In this document: piece by piece, positions 23,030 through 32,695 of the stretch
Layout: every line of letters begins with the position of its first letter
How positions within the stretch are numbered: the first letter of the stretch is position 1
From: Rahnella rivi
Lineage (GTDB): Bacteria; Pseudomonadota; Gammaproteobacteria; Enterobacterales; Enterobacteriaceae
Direction of reading: 5' to 3'
Length of the DNA stretch: 64,000 nucleotides
Assembly: GCF_019049655.1 (NCBI RefSeq)
Contig: NZ_JAFMOX010000056.1
Coordinates: 102,581 to 166,580, forward strand
The notes under the pieces: generated by a model
Database searches by the model: none
What the model was told of the DNA's origin: nothing
Seen by the model: only the letters and a program-made list of their open reading frames with translations
Translations under genes and position numbers: made by a program

Positions 23030-23053
23030 GACAGGGCACATTTGTGCCCTGTC
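23030..23053 (+). terminator. Hairpin after parC, weak terminator
   Basis: A strong 10-11-bp stem GACAGGGCAC/GTGCCCTGTC has a tight loop and lies 20 bases after the parC stop. It lacks a clear T tract, so it may act as a 3'-end stabiliser rather than an intrinsic terminator. Confidence 0.5.
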
Positions 23054-23225
23054 TACGTTGTAGAGTTCAGCTATTGTTTGAGACTGTTGTGCAGTGCAAA
23101 GATTTTACATTTGTATAAACAAAACCGTTGTATAGCGTTGAATCAGGCTTGAGAATAGCTCAGCGCACGGGATCTGAACTGCAAAGGTTTCTTACCGGCT
23201 TCGGCTGTAGTTTTAAGAGGATGTT

Positions 23226-23963
23226 ATGTTATTTATTTTACGACTGATAATCGTGGTGATTTACTCGATCCTGGTGAGTATTTTTGGCTGTATTTATTGT
23301 CTGTTCAGCCCGCGTAATCCGAAGCATGTGGCGACGTTTGGTAAGTTATTTGGTCATCTGGCCCCCGTTTTCGGCCTGACCGTTGAAAAGCGTATTCCCG
23401 CACAAGCGCTGAATAACGGTAAATGTATTTATATCGCCAACCATCAAAACAATTACGACATGGTGACCGCGTCATCGGTTGTGATGCCGGGCACCGTGAC
23501 CGTGGGCAAAAAAAGCCTGGTCTGGATCCCTTTCTTTGGCCAGCTGTACTGGCTTACCGGCAACCTGCTGATTGACCGTAATAACCGCGCGAAAGCCCAC
23601 GGAACGATTTCGCAGGTTGTGAATCAGATTAAGAAAAAAGATCTGTCGATCTGGATGTTCCCGGAAGGGACACGCAGCCGTGGACGCGGCCTGATGCCGT
23701 TCAAAACCGGTGCATTCCATGCCGCGATTTCCGCCGGTGTGCCGATCGTGCCGATTTGTGTGTCGAACACCAATGGCAAGGTCAAACTCAACCGCTGGTA
23801 CAACGGCCACGTCATTGTTGAAATGCTGCCGCCTGTCGATACTACCGGTTATACGAAAGACCGTTTGCGCGAGTTGTCTGAGCACTGCCACAAGCTGATG
23901 GCGGATAAAATCGCCGAGCTGGACGCCGAAGTGGCGCAACGCGAAGCCGCAGATAAGAAATAA
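23226..23963 (+). CDS. plsC: 1-acyl-sn-glycerol-3-phosphate acyltransferase
   Basis: 245 residues, same as E. coli. An inner-membrane enzyme that acylates lysophosphatidic acid to phosphatidic acid. The N-terminal hydrophobic anchor spans about 1-25. The acyltransferase motifs are NHQNNYD (HX4D, about 72-78) and FPEGTRSRG (about 143-151), with a downstream VPIVPICVS motif. AAGAGG precedes the ATG at 23226. Its place between parC and ftsP matches E. coli apart from the missing ygiS. Confidence 0.97.
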   Translation: MLFILRLIIVVIYSILVSIFGCIYCLFSPRNPKHVATFGKLFGHLAPVFGLTVEKRIPAQALNNGKCIYIANHQNNYDMVTASSVVMPGTVTVGKKSLVWIPFFGQLYWLTGNLLIDRNNRAKAHGTISQVVNQIKKKDLSIWMFPEGTRSRGRGLMPFKTGAFHAAISAGVPIVPICVSNTNGKVKLNRWYNGHVIVEMLPPVDTTGYTKDRLRELSEHCHKLMADKIAELDAEVAQREAADKK

Positions 23964-24032
23964 AATTCACTACCTACCACACCCGCTGCCATTGATGGCG
24001 ACGGGGCTTACTTATGTTTTCATGGAGAAGAT

Positions 24033-25448
24033 ATGTCACTCAGTCGTCGCTCGTTCCTGCAAGCCTCCGGCGTGGCACTTGCCGCAGGTGCTCTGCCATT
24101 TAAAGCAGAAGCGAGTGGTTCGCAACCGGCCCTGCCCGTTCCGCCGCTGCTTGAATCGCGTCGTGGACAACCCCTGTTTCTCACTTTGCAGTCAGCCCAC
24201 TGGTCGTTTCTGGGCGGTGCCAAAGCCCCGGTCTGGGGGATTAACGGCATGTATCTCGGGCCGACGGTGAAAGTGCACAGTGGTGATGACGTTAAGCTGA
24301 TTTACAGCAACCGTCTGGCAGAACCGGTGTCGATGACCATCAGCGGTTTGCTCGAACCGGGTACGCTCACCGGTGGCGGCGCACGCATGATGTCGCCGGG
24401 CGTTGACTGGTCGCCGGTATTGCCTATCCGCCAGCCCGCTGCGACCTGCTGGTATCACGCCAACACCCCCAACCGCATGGCACCGCATGTCTATAACGGA
24501 CTGGCGGGAATGTGGATTGTCGAAGACGAAATCAGTAAAAATTTGCCGCTGCCGAATCATTACGGTGTGGATGATTTCCCGCTGATCATTCAGGACAAAC
24601 GCCTGGACAGTTTTGGCGTGCCGCAGTACGACACGCCCGCTTCCGGCGGATTCTTCGGCGATACCATGCTGGTGAATGGCGTGCAAAGTCCGTTCGTGGA
24701 AGTTTCACGCGGCTGGGTGCGTCTACGTTTACTCAATGCCTCAAATGCCCGCCGTTACGAACTGAACATGAGTGATGGCCGCCCGTTCCACGTGGTCGCC
24801 TCGGATCTCGGGTTCCTGCCTGCACCGATGACCGTGCAGCGTTTATCGCTGGCGCCGGGTGAACGCCGCGAAGTGCTGGTGGACATGTCGCAGGGTGAAG
24901 AAGTGTCGATTACCGCCGGTGAAGCCGCGGGCGTGATGGAGCGTTTACGCGGGTTGTTTGAACCGTCGAGCATTCTGGTTTCCACGCTGGTGCTGACGCT
25001 CAAGCCGACCGGCCTGCTGCCGCTGGTGACAGATAATCTGCCGATGCGCTTGCTGGCGGATCAAATCCTTTCCGGCAACGTGATCCGCACCCGCGACCTG
25101 CGCCTCGGCGACAGTCAGCCGGGTGTGAACGGTGCGACCTGGGATATTAACCGAATTGACCTCACGGCCCAGCAGGGGACGTGGGAGCGCTGGACAATCC
25201 ATGCGGATATGCCGCAATCGTTCCATGCCGAAGGGGTGTCTTTCCTGGTGAAAAGCGTCAACGGCGCTGCGCCGCTGGTGGAAGACGCCGGCTTTAAAGA
25301 TACGGTGTGGGTCGATGGCGATGTGGAGCTGCTGGTGTATTTCAACCAGCCGTCGTACGAGCATTTCCCGTTTGTGTATCGCAGCGGGGCGCTGGAACTG
25401 GCCGACCGGGGTTCCGCCGGAAATATGCTGGTTCAGCCGTCGATGTAA
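24033..25448 (+). CDS. ftsP: Divisome protein FtsP (SufI)
   Basis: 471 residues (E. coli 470). A periplasmic protein that stabilises the divisome under stress. The Tat signal SRRSFLQ at residues 4-10 is followed by a hydrophobic stretch and an AEA cleavage region, so it is exported folded. It has the three-cupredoxin fold of multicopper oxidases, but the copper-ligand histidine clusters of true oxidases are not apparent, as in E. coli SufI. Starts 69 bases after plsC and is likely co-transcribed with it; a strong terminator follows. Confidence 0.96.
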   Translation: MSLSRRSFLQASGVALAAGALPFKAEASGSQPALPVPPLLESRRGQPLFLTLQSAHWSFLGGAKAPVWGINGMYLGPTVKVHSGDDVKLIYSNRLAEPVSMTISGLLEPGTLTGGGARMMSPGVDWSPVLPIRQPAATCWYHANTPNRMAPHVYNGLAGMWIVEDEISKNLPLPNHYGVDDFPLIIQDKRLDSFGVPQYDTPASGGFFGDTMLVNGVQSPFVEVSRGWVRLRLLNASNARRYELNMSDGRPFHVVASDLGFLPAPMTVQRLSLAPGERREVLVDMSQGEEVSITAGEAAGVMERLRGLFEPSSILVSTLVLTLKPTGLLPLVTDNLPMRLLADQILSGNVIRTRDLRLGDSQPGVNGATWDINRIDLTAQQGTWERWTIHADMPQSFHAEGVSFLVKSVNGAAPLVEDAGFKDTVWVDGDVELLVYFNQPSYEHFPFVYRSGALELADRGSAGNMLVQPSM

Positions 25449-25465
25449 CGGCGTGTTGCCCGATA

Positions 25466-25494
25466 AAAAACCCGCCGCGGCGGGTTTTTGTTTT
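25466..25494. terminator. Bidirectional terminator between ftsP and dkgA
   Basis: The sequence AAAAACCCGCC GCGGCGGGTTTTT is a perfect palindrome (24 bases) lying between convergent genes, with U tracts in both directions. Confidence 0.92.
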
Positions 25495-25513
25495 ATGACG
25501 TTAAGCGACTGGC

Positions 25514-26338
25514 TTACAGATCGTTTTTCGGATCAGGCCCAAGACGCTGGCTCTTGTCGAGCTTGGTCACTTCCGCCAGCTCTTCCTTCTCCAGCTTAAA
25601 ATCAAACACGTCGAAGTTTTCACGGATGCGTTTTGGCGTCACGGATTTAGGGATCACAATCAGCCCGTTATCCAGATGCCAGCGGATCACGATCTGCGCC
25701 GGCGTTTTGTCGTACTTCTCCGCCAGTTTTTGAATCAGGGGTTGATCAAATACGCCTTCACCGCCCTGTGCCAGCGGGCTCCAGGATTCGGTCGCAATAT
25801 TGTGCGTTGCGTTCCACGCATGCAGCTGACGCTGTTGCATCAGCGGGTGCAGCTCAATCTGGTTAACGACCGGGAAAATACCGGTTTCATCTTTCAGTTT
25901 CTGCAAATGCTCGAGAGGGAAGTTACACACGCCAACGCTCTTCGCCAGACCTTGTTCTTTGAGCTTGAGCAGCGCTTTCCAGGCTTCCACATAGTGGCCT
26001 TGTTGCGGTTGCGGCCAGTGAATCAGATACAGATCAACGTAATCTGTTTGCAGTTTTTTGAGGCTGGTTTCCAGCGCTTCAGGTGCGTTCAGCTGATCGT
26101 CATTCCACAGTTTGGTGGTGATGAACAGCTCTTCACGAGGAACGAGACGGGCGGCAAGGGCTTCGCCGACGCCTTCCTCATTCTTATAAATGGCGGCGGT
26201 ATCGATGTGGCGATAGCCGGTTTCAATGGCGGTTTTCACCGCGGCACTGGCTTCCTGATTACTGGCTTTCCATACGCCAAGTCCTAACTGAGGCATCAGG
26301 TTGCCATCGTGAAGTTTTATGATGGGTTGCGTTGCCAT
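25514..26338 (-). CDS. dkgA: 2,5-diketo-D-gluconate reductase A (aldo-keto reductase)
   Basis: 274 residues (E. coli 275). An NADPH-dependent AKR5 enzyme that reduces 2,5-diketogluconate, methylglyoxal and other aldehydes. The AKR catalytic tetrad is visible: Asp and Tyr in DTAAIYKNEEGVG (about 46-58), Lys in TTKLW (about 75-79) and His in YLIHWP (about 106-111). The NADPH-binding stretch IPKSVTPKRIREN lies near 228-240. Start MATQPIIKLHDG at 26338. It is divergent from a YqhC-like regulator, but yqhD, which sits here in E. coli, is absent. Confidence 0.94.
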   Translation of the reverse strand: MATQPIIKLHDGNLMPQLGLGVWKASNQEASAAVKTAIETGYRHIDTAAIYKNEEGVGEALAARLVPREELFITTKLWNDDQLNAPEALETSLKKLQTDYVDLYLIHWPQPQQGHYVEAWKALLKLKEQGLAKSVGVCNFPLEHLQKLKDETGIFPVVNQIELHPLMQQRQLHAWNATHNIATESWSPLAQGGEGVFDQPLIQKLAEKYDKTPAQIVIRWHLDNGLIVIPKSVTPKRIRENFDVFDFKLEKEELAEVTKLDKSQRLGPDPKNDL

Positions 26339-26625
26339 GAGTTTCTCCTTAATGGGCAGAGTGCCCGCAAAATGCGCGGGCACAGAGAGGGATGGGGCTT
26401 TAGCCTGTGACTAAGTCTAGTTAACGAAACAGCATCTTGCTGAGCAAGCTACTGATTTTATTTTCAACGCAAAGCCAGCCGGACCGTTTTTACTGTAAGG
26501 CCAAATTGTCGCGCGTAAGATGCTCATTCCTGCTTAAGACTTGCCTGTTTCTGCTTGTCTCTGTAGAAACCGGGGGGAATATGGCACTATTGATGCCGGT
26601 TTATCGAAGGCGGAGAGCAGGAATT

Positions 26626-27567
26626 ATGGAAAATGTGGACAGCTTATGTGCCCGCATGTCAGCACGCGTTGCGCAGCTCAGCGGGGATAAAATACTCAGT
26701 AAATCTGCGGTACCGCAGGTCACGCTGATGTACACCACGCAGTACCATGCAAGGCAGCCGGTGCTCTATAACCCTGGCGTGGTGATCCTGTTTCAGGGGC
26801 GCAAAGTCGGTTATCTCGGTAAGAAAACCTTCTCCTACGATCCGCATAATTATCTGATGCTGACGGTGCCGCTGCCGTTCGAATGCGAAACCTTTGGCAG
26901 CCCGGATCAGCCAATGGCCGGTATACAAATCAGCATCGATAACACGATGTTGCAGGACTTGCTGATGGACATGGGTGATGAAGCGATGGCCAGCCAGCGG
27001 GAGTCTTCCACCGGGATCAACTCCGGTATTCTTGATGACGATATCCTGTGTGCAACAGAACGTCTTCTGGATGTGATGGATAAGCCGTTGCACGCCCGCG
27101 TGCTGGGGCCGAAGATTATCCGCGAAATCCTGTTCTTCATCCTTACCAGCGAGAATGGCGGGGCATTGCAGGCGCTGGTCAACCGTCACACGCATTTCAG
27201 TCAGATCACCAAATCCCTGCGCCGCATTGAGGCTCAGTACGCAGATAATCTCAGCGTGGAAATTCTGGCGAGTGAAGTGAACATGAGCGTGTCGGCGTTT
27301 CATCACAACTTTAAAGCGGTCACCAGCACGTCACCGCTGCAATATCTGAAAACCTATCGTTTGCATAAAGCGCGCATGATGATGATTTACGACGGATTAA
27401 AGGCAAGCTCAGCGGCGCTGCAGGTGGGGTACGAAAGTGCGTCGCAGTTCAGCCGGGAGTTTAAGCGTTATTTTGGGGTGACACCAAGCGACGAGATTGC
27501 GCGCCTGAGGGAAAGTACGTTTGGTGCATCGGCCAGCGCCGATGCCTCCTTTAAAGCCGTATTCTGA
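26626..27567 (+). CDS. yqhC: AraC-family regulator, YqhC-like
   Basis: 313 residues. An N-terminal AraC_N cupin domain (about 15-165) precedes two C-terminal helix-turn-helices (about 205-300), with MSVSAFHHNFKAVTSTSP and YESASQFSREFKRYFG as the two recognition regions. It is strongly similar to E. coli YqhC, which activates yqhD-dkgA in response to reactive aldehydes. Divergent placement from dkgA supports the same role. The start at 26626 has AGGA close by and fits the family; an ATG at 26581 with GGGGGG before it would add 15 residues and cannot be excluded. Confidence 0.88.
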   Translation: MENVDSLCARMSARVAQLSGDKILSKSAVPQVTLMYTTQYHARQPVLYNPGVVILFQGRKVGYLGKKTFSYDPHNYLMLTVPLPFECETFGSPDQPMAGIQISIDNTMLQDLLMDMGDEAMASQRESSTGINSGILDDDILCATERLLDVMDKPLHARVLGPKIIREILFFILTSENGGALQALVNRHTHFSQITKSLRRIEAQYADNLSVEILASEVNMSVSAFHHNFKAVTSTSPLQYLKTYRLHKARMMMIYDGLKASSAALQVGYESASQFSREFKRYFGVTPSDEIARLRESTFGASASADASFKAVF

Positions 27568-27583
27568 CCGGGCGATCCGGCGA

Positions 27584-28243
27584 TCAGGCGTGGGCTTTGC
27601 GGTTTTTCCACAGCACCACGACGCCGCCCGCAAGGCCAATGACCAGCAACACCACCGGTAAAATCATCAGCCCGGCCATGACCTGATCTTCATGACGTTT
27701 AACCAGCGGAATGTGGCTCATGGCGAATCCCAGTGTGATCACCGCGCCTACCCACAGAATAGCGCTCAGCCAGTTAAAGAACTGGAAACGGGCGTTATTC
27801 AGGCCGGAAATCCCCGCCATCGTCGGCAGCAGAGTGCGCACGAAAGCCAGAAAACGGCCTACCAGCAGCGCCATTAATCCGTGCTGAGTGAACATCCGGT
27901 GGGCGCGCTGATGATAATGCGCCGGAAGCTGCAGCAGCCAGCCCCTGACCACGCGGGTATGTCCAAGCCAGCGGCCCTGTATATAACTCAGCCAGCAGCC
28001 GAGGCTGGCGGCAATCACCAGAATAATCAGCGTCGGGAAAAAGCTCATCACCCCTTTGGCGATAAGCGCGCCGGTCAGCAGCAGCAGGCTGTCGCCGGGC
28101 AGGAAGGAAGCAGGAAGCAATCCATTTTCAAGAAATAGCGTGGTGAACAGGACAGCATAAATGACCCAAAGGAGATTGGGGTCGGCGAGCATAGTAAAAT
28201 CATGCCGCCAGAGTGCATGAAAAATGTCGCAAATCACTGCCAT
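27584..28243 (-). CDS. yghB: DedA-family membrane protein YghB
   Basis: 219 residues, same as E. coli YghB. A polytopic inner-membrane DedA protein; E. coli YghB and YqjA are jointly needed for normal cell division, proton-motive-force maintenance and envelope homeostasis. The essential membrane acidic residues Glu39 and Asp51 ([15 protein letters not shown]) and the arginine motif [16 protein letters not shown] are present. Gene order yqhC-yghB-metC matches E. coli. Recent work links the family to phospholipid flipping, which is not testable here. Confidence 0.94.
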   Translation of the reverse strand: MAVICDIFHALWRHDFTMLADPNLLWVIYAVLFTTLFLENGLLPASFLPGDSLLLLTGALIAKGVMSFFPTLIILVIAASLGCWLSYIQGRWLGHTRVVRGWLLQLPAHYHQRAHRMFTQHGLMALLVGRFLAFVRTLLPTMAGISGLNNARFQFFNWLSAILWVGAVITLGFAMSHIPLVKRHEDQVMAGLMILPVVLLVIGLAGGVVVLWKNRKAHA

Positions 28244-28467
28244 ATTCTTTCCTGTTGCTGTCGTGTGCTTTTCGTAACAATCGCTGTCACTTGCCAGTGT
28301 ACCGCGGATCCCGCCCGGAGACGTTGATCTGAGATCACTTCAAAAAAGATCGCCTGCCCCGGTAGTGTTCACCGGTACAGGGAGAGCTTACAGATTATTC
28401 TCATTTTGCGAATGAAAATCCGACAGATACCTTAACGATCTGCGCGGTACGTCGCAATCCCTGAGGC

Positions 28468-29661
28468 TCAGGCAGCGCCGATTCGTTCAAACGCCAGGGT
28501 CAGATCGGCGATCAAATCATCACAATGCTCCAGCCCGATGTGCAGCCGCACCAGCGTACCGGTGAAATCCACGGTTTCAGCCGGACGGATCGCCTGAATT
28601 TCTTCCGGCTGATTGGCTAACACCAGCGATTCAAATCCGCCCCAGGAGTAGGCCATGCTGAAGTGTTCAAAGTGATCGAGATAATCGGAAAGCTGTTGTG
28701 TGCTCAGGCGCTGTTTCAGCACGAACGAGAACAAACCGCAGCTGCCGGTGAAATCGCGTTTCCAGAATTCATGACCTTTACTGCCAGGCAGGGCAGGATG
28801 GTTGACTACCGCCACTTCCGGACGCTCTGCCAGCCACTGCGCGATACGAAGGCTGCTTTCCTCATGTTGCCTGAGGCGGATGCCCATGGTGCGCAACCCC
28901 CGGCTGGCGACGTAGGCCGTATCGGCATCGACCATCTGCCCCATCAGATAAGAATGCTCGCGCAACTGTTCCCAGCAGCGGGCATTGGAAACGGCCGTGC
29001 CTATCATCGCATCGGAATGCCCGACGATATATTTGGTACCCGCCTGAATCGAAATATCGATGTCAAACTCCAGCGCCTTAAACAGAATGCCCGCCGCCCA
29101 GGTATTGTCGATCATGATGACAACATCAGGGTTCACCGCGCGCACGGACGCCACCATGGCCGGGATATCGGGCACTTCCATCGTGATAGAGCCGGGTGAT
29201 TCGAGAAACACGACCTGGGTGTTCGGTTGCATCAGAGAACCGAGATCTGCGCCGATATCGGACGGGAAATAGGTGGTGGAAACGCCGAGTTTTTTCAGCA
29301 CTTTTTCGCAGAAATCTTGCGTCGGTTCATAAGAGGAACCGGCCACCAGAATGTGGTCGCCGGTGCTGACAAATGACAATACCGCATTACTGACCGCCGC
29401 GGCGCCGCAGGGATAAAGCGCGCAGCCCGCGCCGCCTTCCAGTTCGACCATCGCTTCCTGCAGCGAGAAATGCGTCAGGGTGCCACGACGACCGTAAAAC
29501 AATTCTCCGTTAGCGCGGTTGGCGGTGGCGTGTTTTTTATCCGCCACGGTGTTAAACACCAGCGAGGAGGCGCGCTGAATGACGGCATTGACCGAACCTT
29601 GCGTGAACTTCTTGTCCCGTCCGGCGCTTATCAGCGCGGTTTCGATTTTCTTCGACGACAT
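28468..29661 (-). CDS. metC: Cystathionine beta-lyase
   Basis: 397 residues (E. coli 395). A cytoplasmic PLP enzyme that splits cystathionine to homocysteine, ammonia and pyruvate in methionine synthesis. The PLP lysine is Lys210 in [12 protein letters not shown], with Asp185 (MIDNTWA) for the pyridine nitrogen and the YGRRGTLTH substrate/PLP loop near 56-64. Starts at 29661 ([10 protein letters not shown]). I looked for MetJ boxes upstream and found no convincing tandem repeats. Confidence 0.97.
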   Translation of the reverse strand: MSSKKIETALISAGRDKKFTQGSVNAVIQRASSLVFNTVADKKHATANRANGELFYGRRGTLTHFSLQEAMVELEGGAGCALYPCGAAAVSNAVLSFVSTGDHILVAGSSYEPTQDFCEKVLKKLGVSTTYFPSDIGADLGSLMQPNTQVVFLESPGSITMEVPDIPAMVASVRAVNPDVVIMIDNTWAAGILFKALEFDIDISIQAGTKYIVGHSDAMIGTAVSNARCWEQLREHSYLMGQMVDADTAYVASRGLRTMGIRLRQHEESSLRIAQWLAERPEVAVVNHPALPGSKGHEFWKRDFTGSCGLFSFVLKQRLSTQQLSDYLDHFEHFSMAYSWGGFESLVLANQPEEIQAIRPAETVDFTGTLVRLHIGLEHCDDLIADLTLAFERIGAA

Positions 29662-29800
29662 AATCCGTGTTTCACCCTGTTTTGTAGAGCGATGCTCTCT
29701 GGCATCCGCTGATATCTCATTAACTTAACATGATGAAATCACAGGATCAGGTTTTTGCCGGTTGAATGAGAAAATTTCAGCCAATCGTTTATACAAGGAA

Positions 29801-29824
29801 AGGCCCGTCAGAAATGACGGGCCT
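29801..29824 (-). terminator. Terminator of the TRAP transporter operon
   Basis: A perfect 10-bp stem AGGCCCGTCA/TGACGGGCCT closes a four-base loop. On the minus strand it is followed by TTTCCTTG, a modest U tract. It lies just beyond the dctM-like stop. Confidence 0.75.
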
Positions 29825-29836
29825 GGCAGAGAAGTT

Positions 29837-31129
29837 TTATCCGGTGTAGACGCCGAACAGTTTGGGGAGGAACAGCGAAATCGCAGGAATATAGGTCACC
29901 AGCATCAGCACCAGGAACAACACGCAATAGAACGGCAGCATGGCTTTGACGACTTTCTCAATGCTCTGTTTACTGACCGCGCTGGCGACAAACAGCACCG
30001 ACCCGACCGGCGGGGTGATAAGCCCGATCCCCAGATTCACCAGCATGATCATGCCAAAATGAACAGGATCGATGCCCAGTGATAACACCACCGGCAGCAG
30101 GACCGGCGTCAGGATCAGAATGATCGGCGCCATGTCCATCAGCGTACCGATCAGCAACAGCATGATGTTGATCCACATGAGGATCACGTACTTGTTGTCG
30201 GAGATCGAAGTGAAGAATTCGGTGATGCGCATCGGCAATTGCATGTAGGTCATCACGGCGCCAAAGCTGGCCGCGAAGCCAATCAGGATCATGACGATAC
30301 TGACGGTTTTCACCGTGCGGTACATCAGTTTCGGCAGTTCACTCCATTTGTAATCGCGGTAAATGAACATCGTGACGAAAAATGACCACAGGCAGGCGAT
30401 GGCGGCAGATTCTGTGGCGGTGAAAATCCCGCTGAGAATTCCGCCCATGATGATGACGACGGTCATCAGGCCCCACAGCGTATCGATGAAAATCTTCAGT
30501 GCCTGACGAAACGGCACGCGTTCACCTTTCGGATAACCGCGCTGATGCGCAAAGACGACGCACATCACCATCAGGGTCAGGCTGAGCAGCAAACCGGGCA
30601 AAATACCGGCGATGAACAGTGCGGCGATCGACACCGTACCGCCCGTGGCGAGCGAGTAAATGACCGAGTTATGACTCGGCGGCGTGAGGATCGCCTGCAC
30701 CGAGCCGCTGGCCGTGACCGCAGCGGCAAAATCGCGCGGATAACCTTTCTTCTCCATTTCCGGGATCATCACCGAACCAATCGACGCAGTATCCGCCACC
30801 GATGAGCCGGAGATCGCGCCGAAAAAGGTTGAGGCGACAATGTTCACCAGCGACAGACCGCCGCGAATGAACCCGACAAAGATATAGGCAAAACTCACCA
30901 GCCGGCGGGCAATGCCTCCTTCAGCCATGATCGCGCCGGCCAGAATAAAGAACGGGATCGCCAGCAGTGAAAACTTATTCACGCCGTTGGTCAGCTGGAT
31001 CATCAGTGCTTCAAGCGGCAGATCGATCCACCAGGCACCGGCCAGCGCGCTGAGGCCAACGGCGTAAGCCACCGGCACGCCGATCGCCAGCATCACCCCC
31101 AGCGTTAACAGTAAAATGAGTGCATCCAT
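29837..31129 (-). CDS. TRAP transporter large permease (DctM type)
   Basis: 430 residues, about 12 hydrophobic segments. This is the proton/sodium-coupled translocating subunit of a tripartite ATP-independent periplasmic transporter. Typical DctM stretches are the N-terminal GVPVAYAVGLSALAG, the GGIARRLVSFAYIFVG loop and the C-terminal LGIGLITPPVGSVLF. GGAGAG precedes the ATG. It is the third gene of the operon, 13 bases after the small permease. The substrate cannot be read from this subunit. Confidence 0.93.
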   Translation of the reverse strand: MDALILLLTLGVMLAIGVPVAYAVGLSALAGAWWIDLPLEALMIQLTNGVNKFSLLAIPFFILAGAIMAEGGIARRLVSFAYIFVGFIRGGLSLVNIVASTFFGAISGSSVADTASIGSVMIPEMEKKGYPRDFAAAVTASGSVQAILTPPSHNSVIYSLATGGTVSIAALFIAGILPGLLLSLTLMVMCVVFAHQRGYPKGERVPFRQALKIFIDTLWGLMTVVIIMGGILSGIFTATESAAIACLWSFFVTMFIYRDYKWSELPKLMYRTVKTVSIVMILIGFAASFGAVMTYMQLPMRITEFFTSISDNKYVILMWINIMLLLIGTLMDMAPIILILTPVLLPVVLSLGIDPVHFGMIMLVNLGIGLITPPVGSVLFVASAVSKQSIEKVVKAMLPFYCVLFLVLMLVTYIPAISLFLPKLFGVYTG

Positions 31130-31142
31130 AAGTCTCTCCGGG

Positions 31143-31655
31143 TCAGGCGTCGGAATTTCCCAGCATCACGACAGGGCGCTGATGCTGCGGCCCGGCAATG
31201 ATCTGCTCAATGATGAATAAGATCGTCAGGGCAGAGCCCACGGGCAGCGGTAAATAGGTTTCTCCGGCGGTCAGCAGCGGGAATTCCGCCACCGGCTGGA
31301 GCCACAGTTCGCTGCACAAATGCAGGCTGTACCAGAAAATGAAGATGCTGATCGCCAGCATCATCAGATCTGACAGCAGCGCCGAGAACTTTTTCAGGGC
31401 AGGAGGCAGACGGTCGGTGACCATCGCCACCACGATGTGAGAACCCGCGCGATAACTCACGGCCGCGCCGATAAAGGTGAACGTCACCATACACATGATG
31501 GCAACCGGCTCAGGCCATGACAGTGCGCTGTTCATGACGTAGCGGGCGAATATCCCGATGGGGATCACCCCGACCATCAGCAATAATGCAATCCCGGCAA
31601 GCCACATTGCGGCACGGTAAAGAATGTCCATCAGGGTGTGATATCCGGAAATCAT
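31143..31655 (-). CDS. TRAP transporter small permease (DctQ type)
   Basis: 170 residues with four predicted membrane helices, the length and layout usual for DctQ. It holds the receptor and large permease together. The conserved loop FARYVMNSALSWPEPVAIM (about 36-54) carries the family's arginine and W-x-E. A GGGGGAG ribosome site precedes the start at 31655. It lies between the receptor and the large permease genes on the minus strand. Confidence 0.9.
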   Translation of the reverse strand: MISGYHTLMDILYRAAMWLAGIALLLMVGVIPIGIFARYVMNSALSWPEPVAIMCMVTFTFIGAAVSYRAGSHIVVAMVTDRLPPALKKFSALLSDLMMLAISIFIFWYSLHLCSELWLQPVAEFPLLTAGETYLPLPVGSALTILFIIEQIIAGPQHQRPVVMLGNSDA

Positions 31656-31683
31656 AAAGTCTCCCCCGGTGAGTGTCGGAAAA

Positions 31684-31701
31684 GGGCAGCAGGAGCTGCC
31701 C
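31684..31701 (-). terminator. Intercistronic hairpin after the TRAP receptor gene
   Basis: On the minus strand GGGCAGC/GCTGCCC with a four-base loop is followed by TTTT. Its position just after the receptor stop suggests partial termination or 3' stabilisation, giving more receptor than permease. Confidence 0.6.
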
Positions 31702-31717
31702 GTGTCAGAGACAGTGG

Positions 31718-32695
31718 TTACTGAACGTCAGCGATTTGCTGCATCAGATCTTTATGGTCTTTACCGAACTCATCGCGAACGGACTGGGTGGCCTGAACAT
31801 AGGTCGCCGGATCGATGTCGTAAAATTTCACGCCGCCCGCTTTCATGGTGGCGAGGGCTTTCTCGTTATAGGCTTTCCACAGTTCACGCTGCTCATCCTG
31901 GGCTTCTTTTGACAGTTTCAGGATTAATTGCTGATCTTCCGGTTTCAGCTTGTCCCATTTCACTTTTGAGTACAGGAACAGCTCAGGAATAATGAAATGA
32001 CGGCTGTAAGTGTAGTTTTTCACCACCGGCAGGTAGTTGTGCGCGACGAAGGTCGGCGGATTGTTTTCCGTGCCGTCGATAACCCCGGTTTGCATACCGC
32101 TGAACACTTCACTGACGCCCATAGCGACCGGGTTTGCTCCCATGGCTTTCAGCGTTGCCAGCGCAATCGGGCTGCCCTGAACGCGGATCTTCATGCCTTT
32201 CAAATCTTCCGGTTTGACGACCGGTTCTTTGGTGATCAGATTGCGGGTCCCGCCGTCCATCCAGCCGAGAAATACCAGCCGGGAGTTCGGGTTATTGGTA
32301 ATTTTATCGCCGATCTCTTTGCCAATCTGACCGTCGAGCACTTTGTGCATGTGATCTTCATCGCGGAAAATATAGGGCAGGGTGAACACGTTGATTTCGG
32401 GCAGGATTGACGCCACCGGGGTCATTGATACGCGAATAATATCCAGCGCACCGAGCTGCGCCTGTTCAATTTCCTGCTTTTCGTCGCCCAGCACACCGCC
32501 GGGGAAGGTTTTGATTTCAAGGCGTCCGTCTGTTTGTTTTTGCAACTTTTCGCCCATATGCTGGACGGCAACGACGTTCGGGTAACCTTGCGGATGCACG
32601 TCGGCGGCTTTCAACGTTTGTGCTGACAGGCCGGAAGTGAATAACAGGGTCGCGGAACTCAGGCAAAGGCTGAGAAGTGCTTTTTGCATTTTCAT
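31718..32695 (-). CDS. TRAP transporter substrate-binding protein (DctP family)
   Basis: 325 residues with a signal peptide cleaved near SAQ at about 26. The mature protein has the DctP fold; the substrate-carboxylate arginine is probably in MKIRVQGSP (about 168-176), and the GVIDGTENNPPTF hinge segment (about 207-219) is typical. GGAG lies 8 bases before the ATG at 32695. It heads the receptor-DctQ-DctM operon. Organic acids such as C4-dicarboxylates, hexuronates or sugar acids are the usual ligands. Proximity to galactarate genes hints at sugar acids, but this is only a guess. Confidence 0.9.
   Translation of the reverse strand: MKMQKALLSLCLSSATLLFTSGLSAQTLKAADVHPQGYPNVVAVQHMGEKLQKQTDGRLEIKTFPGGVLGDEKQEIEQAQLGALDIIRVSMTPVASILPEINVFTLPYIFRDEDHMHKVLDGQIGKEIGDKITNNPNSRLVFLGWMDGGTRNLITKEPVVKPEDLKGMKIRVQGSPIALATLKAMGANPVAMGVSEVFSGMQTGVIDGTENNPPTFVAHNYLPVVKNYTYSRHFIIPELFLYSKVKWDKLKPEDQQLILKLSKEAQDEQRELWKAYNEKALATMKAGGVKFYDIDPATYVQATQSVRDEFGKDHKDLMQQIADVQ

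Noticed and set aside
28388..28425. Fur-like AT-rich stretch (ATTATTCTCATTTTGCGAATGAAAAT) between yghB and metC
   Set aside because: Matches the Fur consensus only in scattered positions and lies downstream of metC, not before an iron gene. The better Fur box is at 33104.
29662..29760. Possible MetJ boxes upstream of metC
   Set aside because: No tandem eight-base units resembling AGACGTCT could be found; matches were no better than chance.
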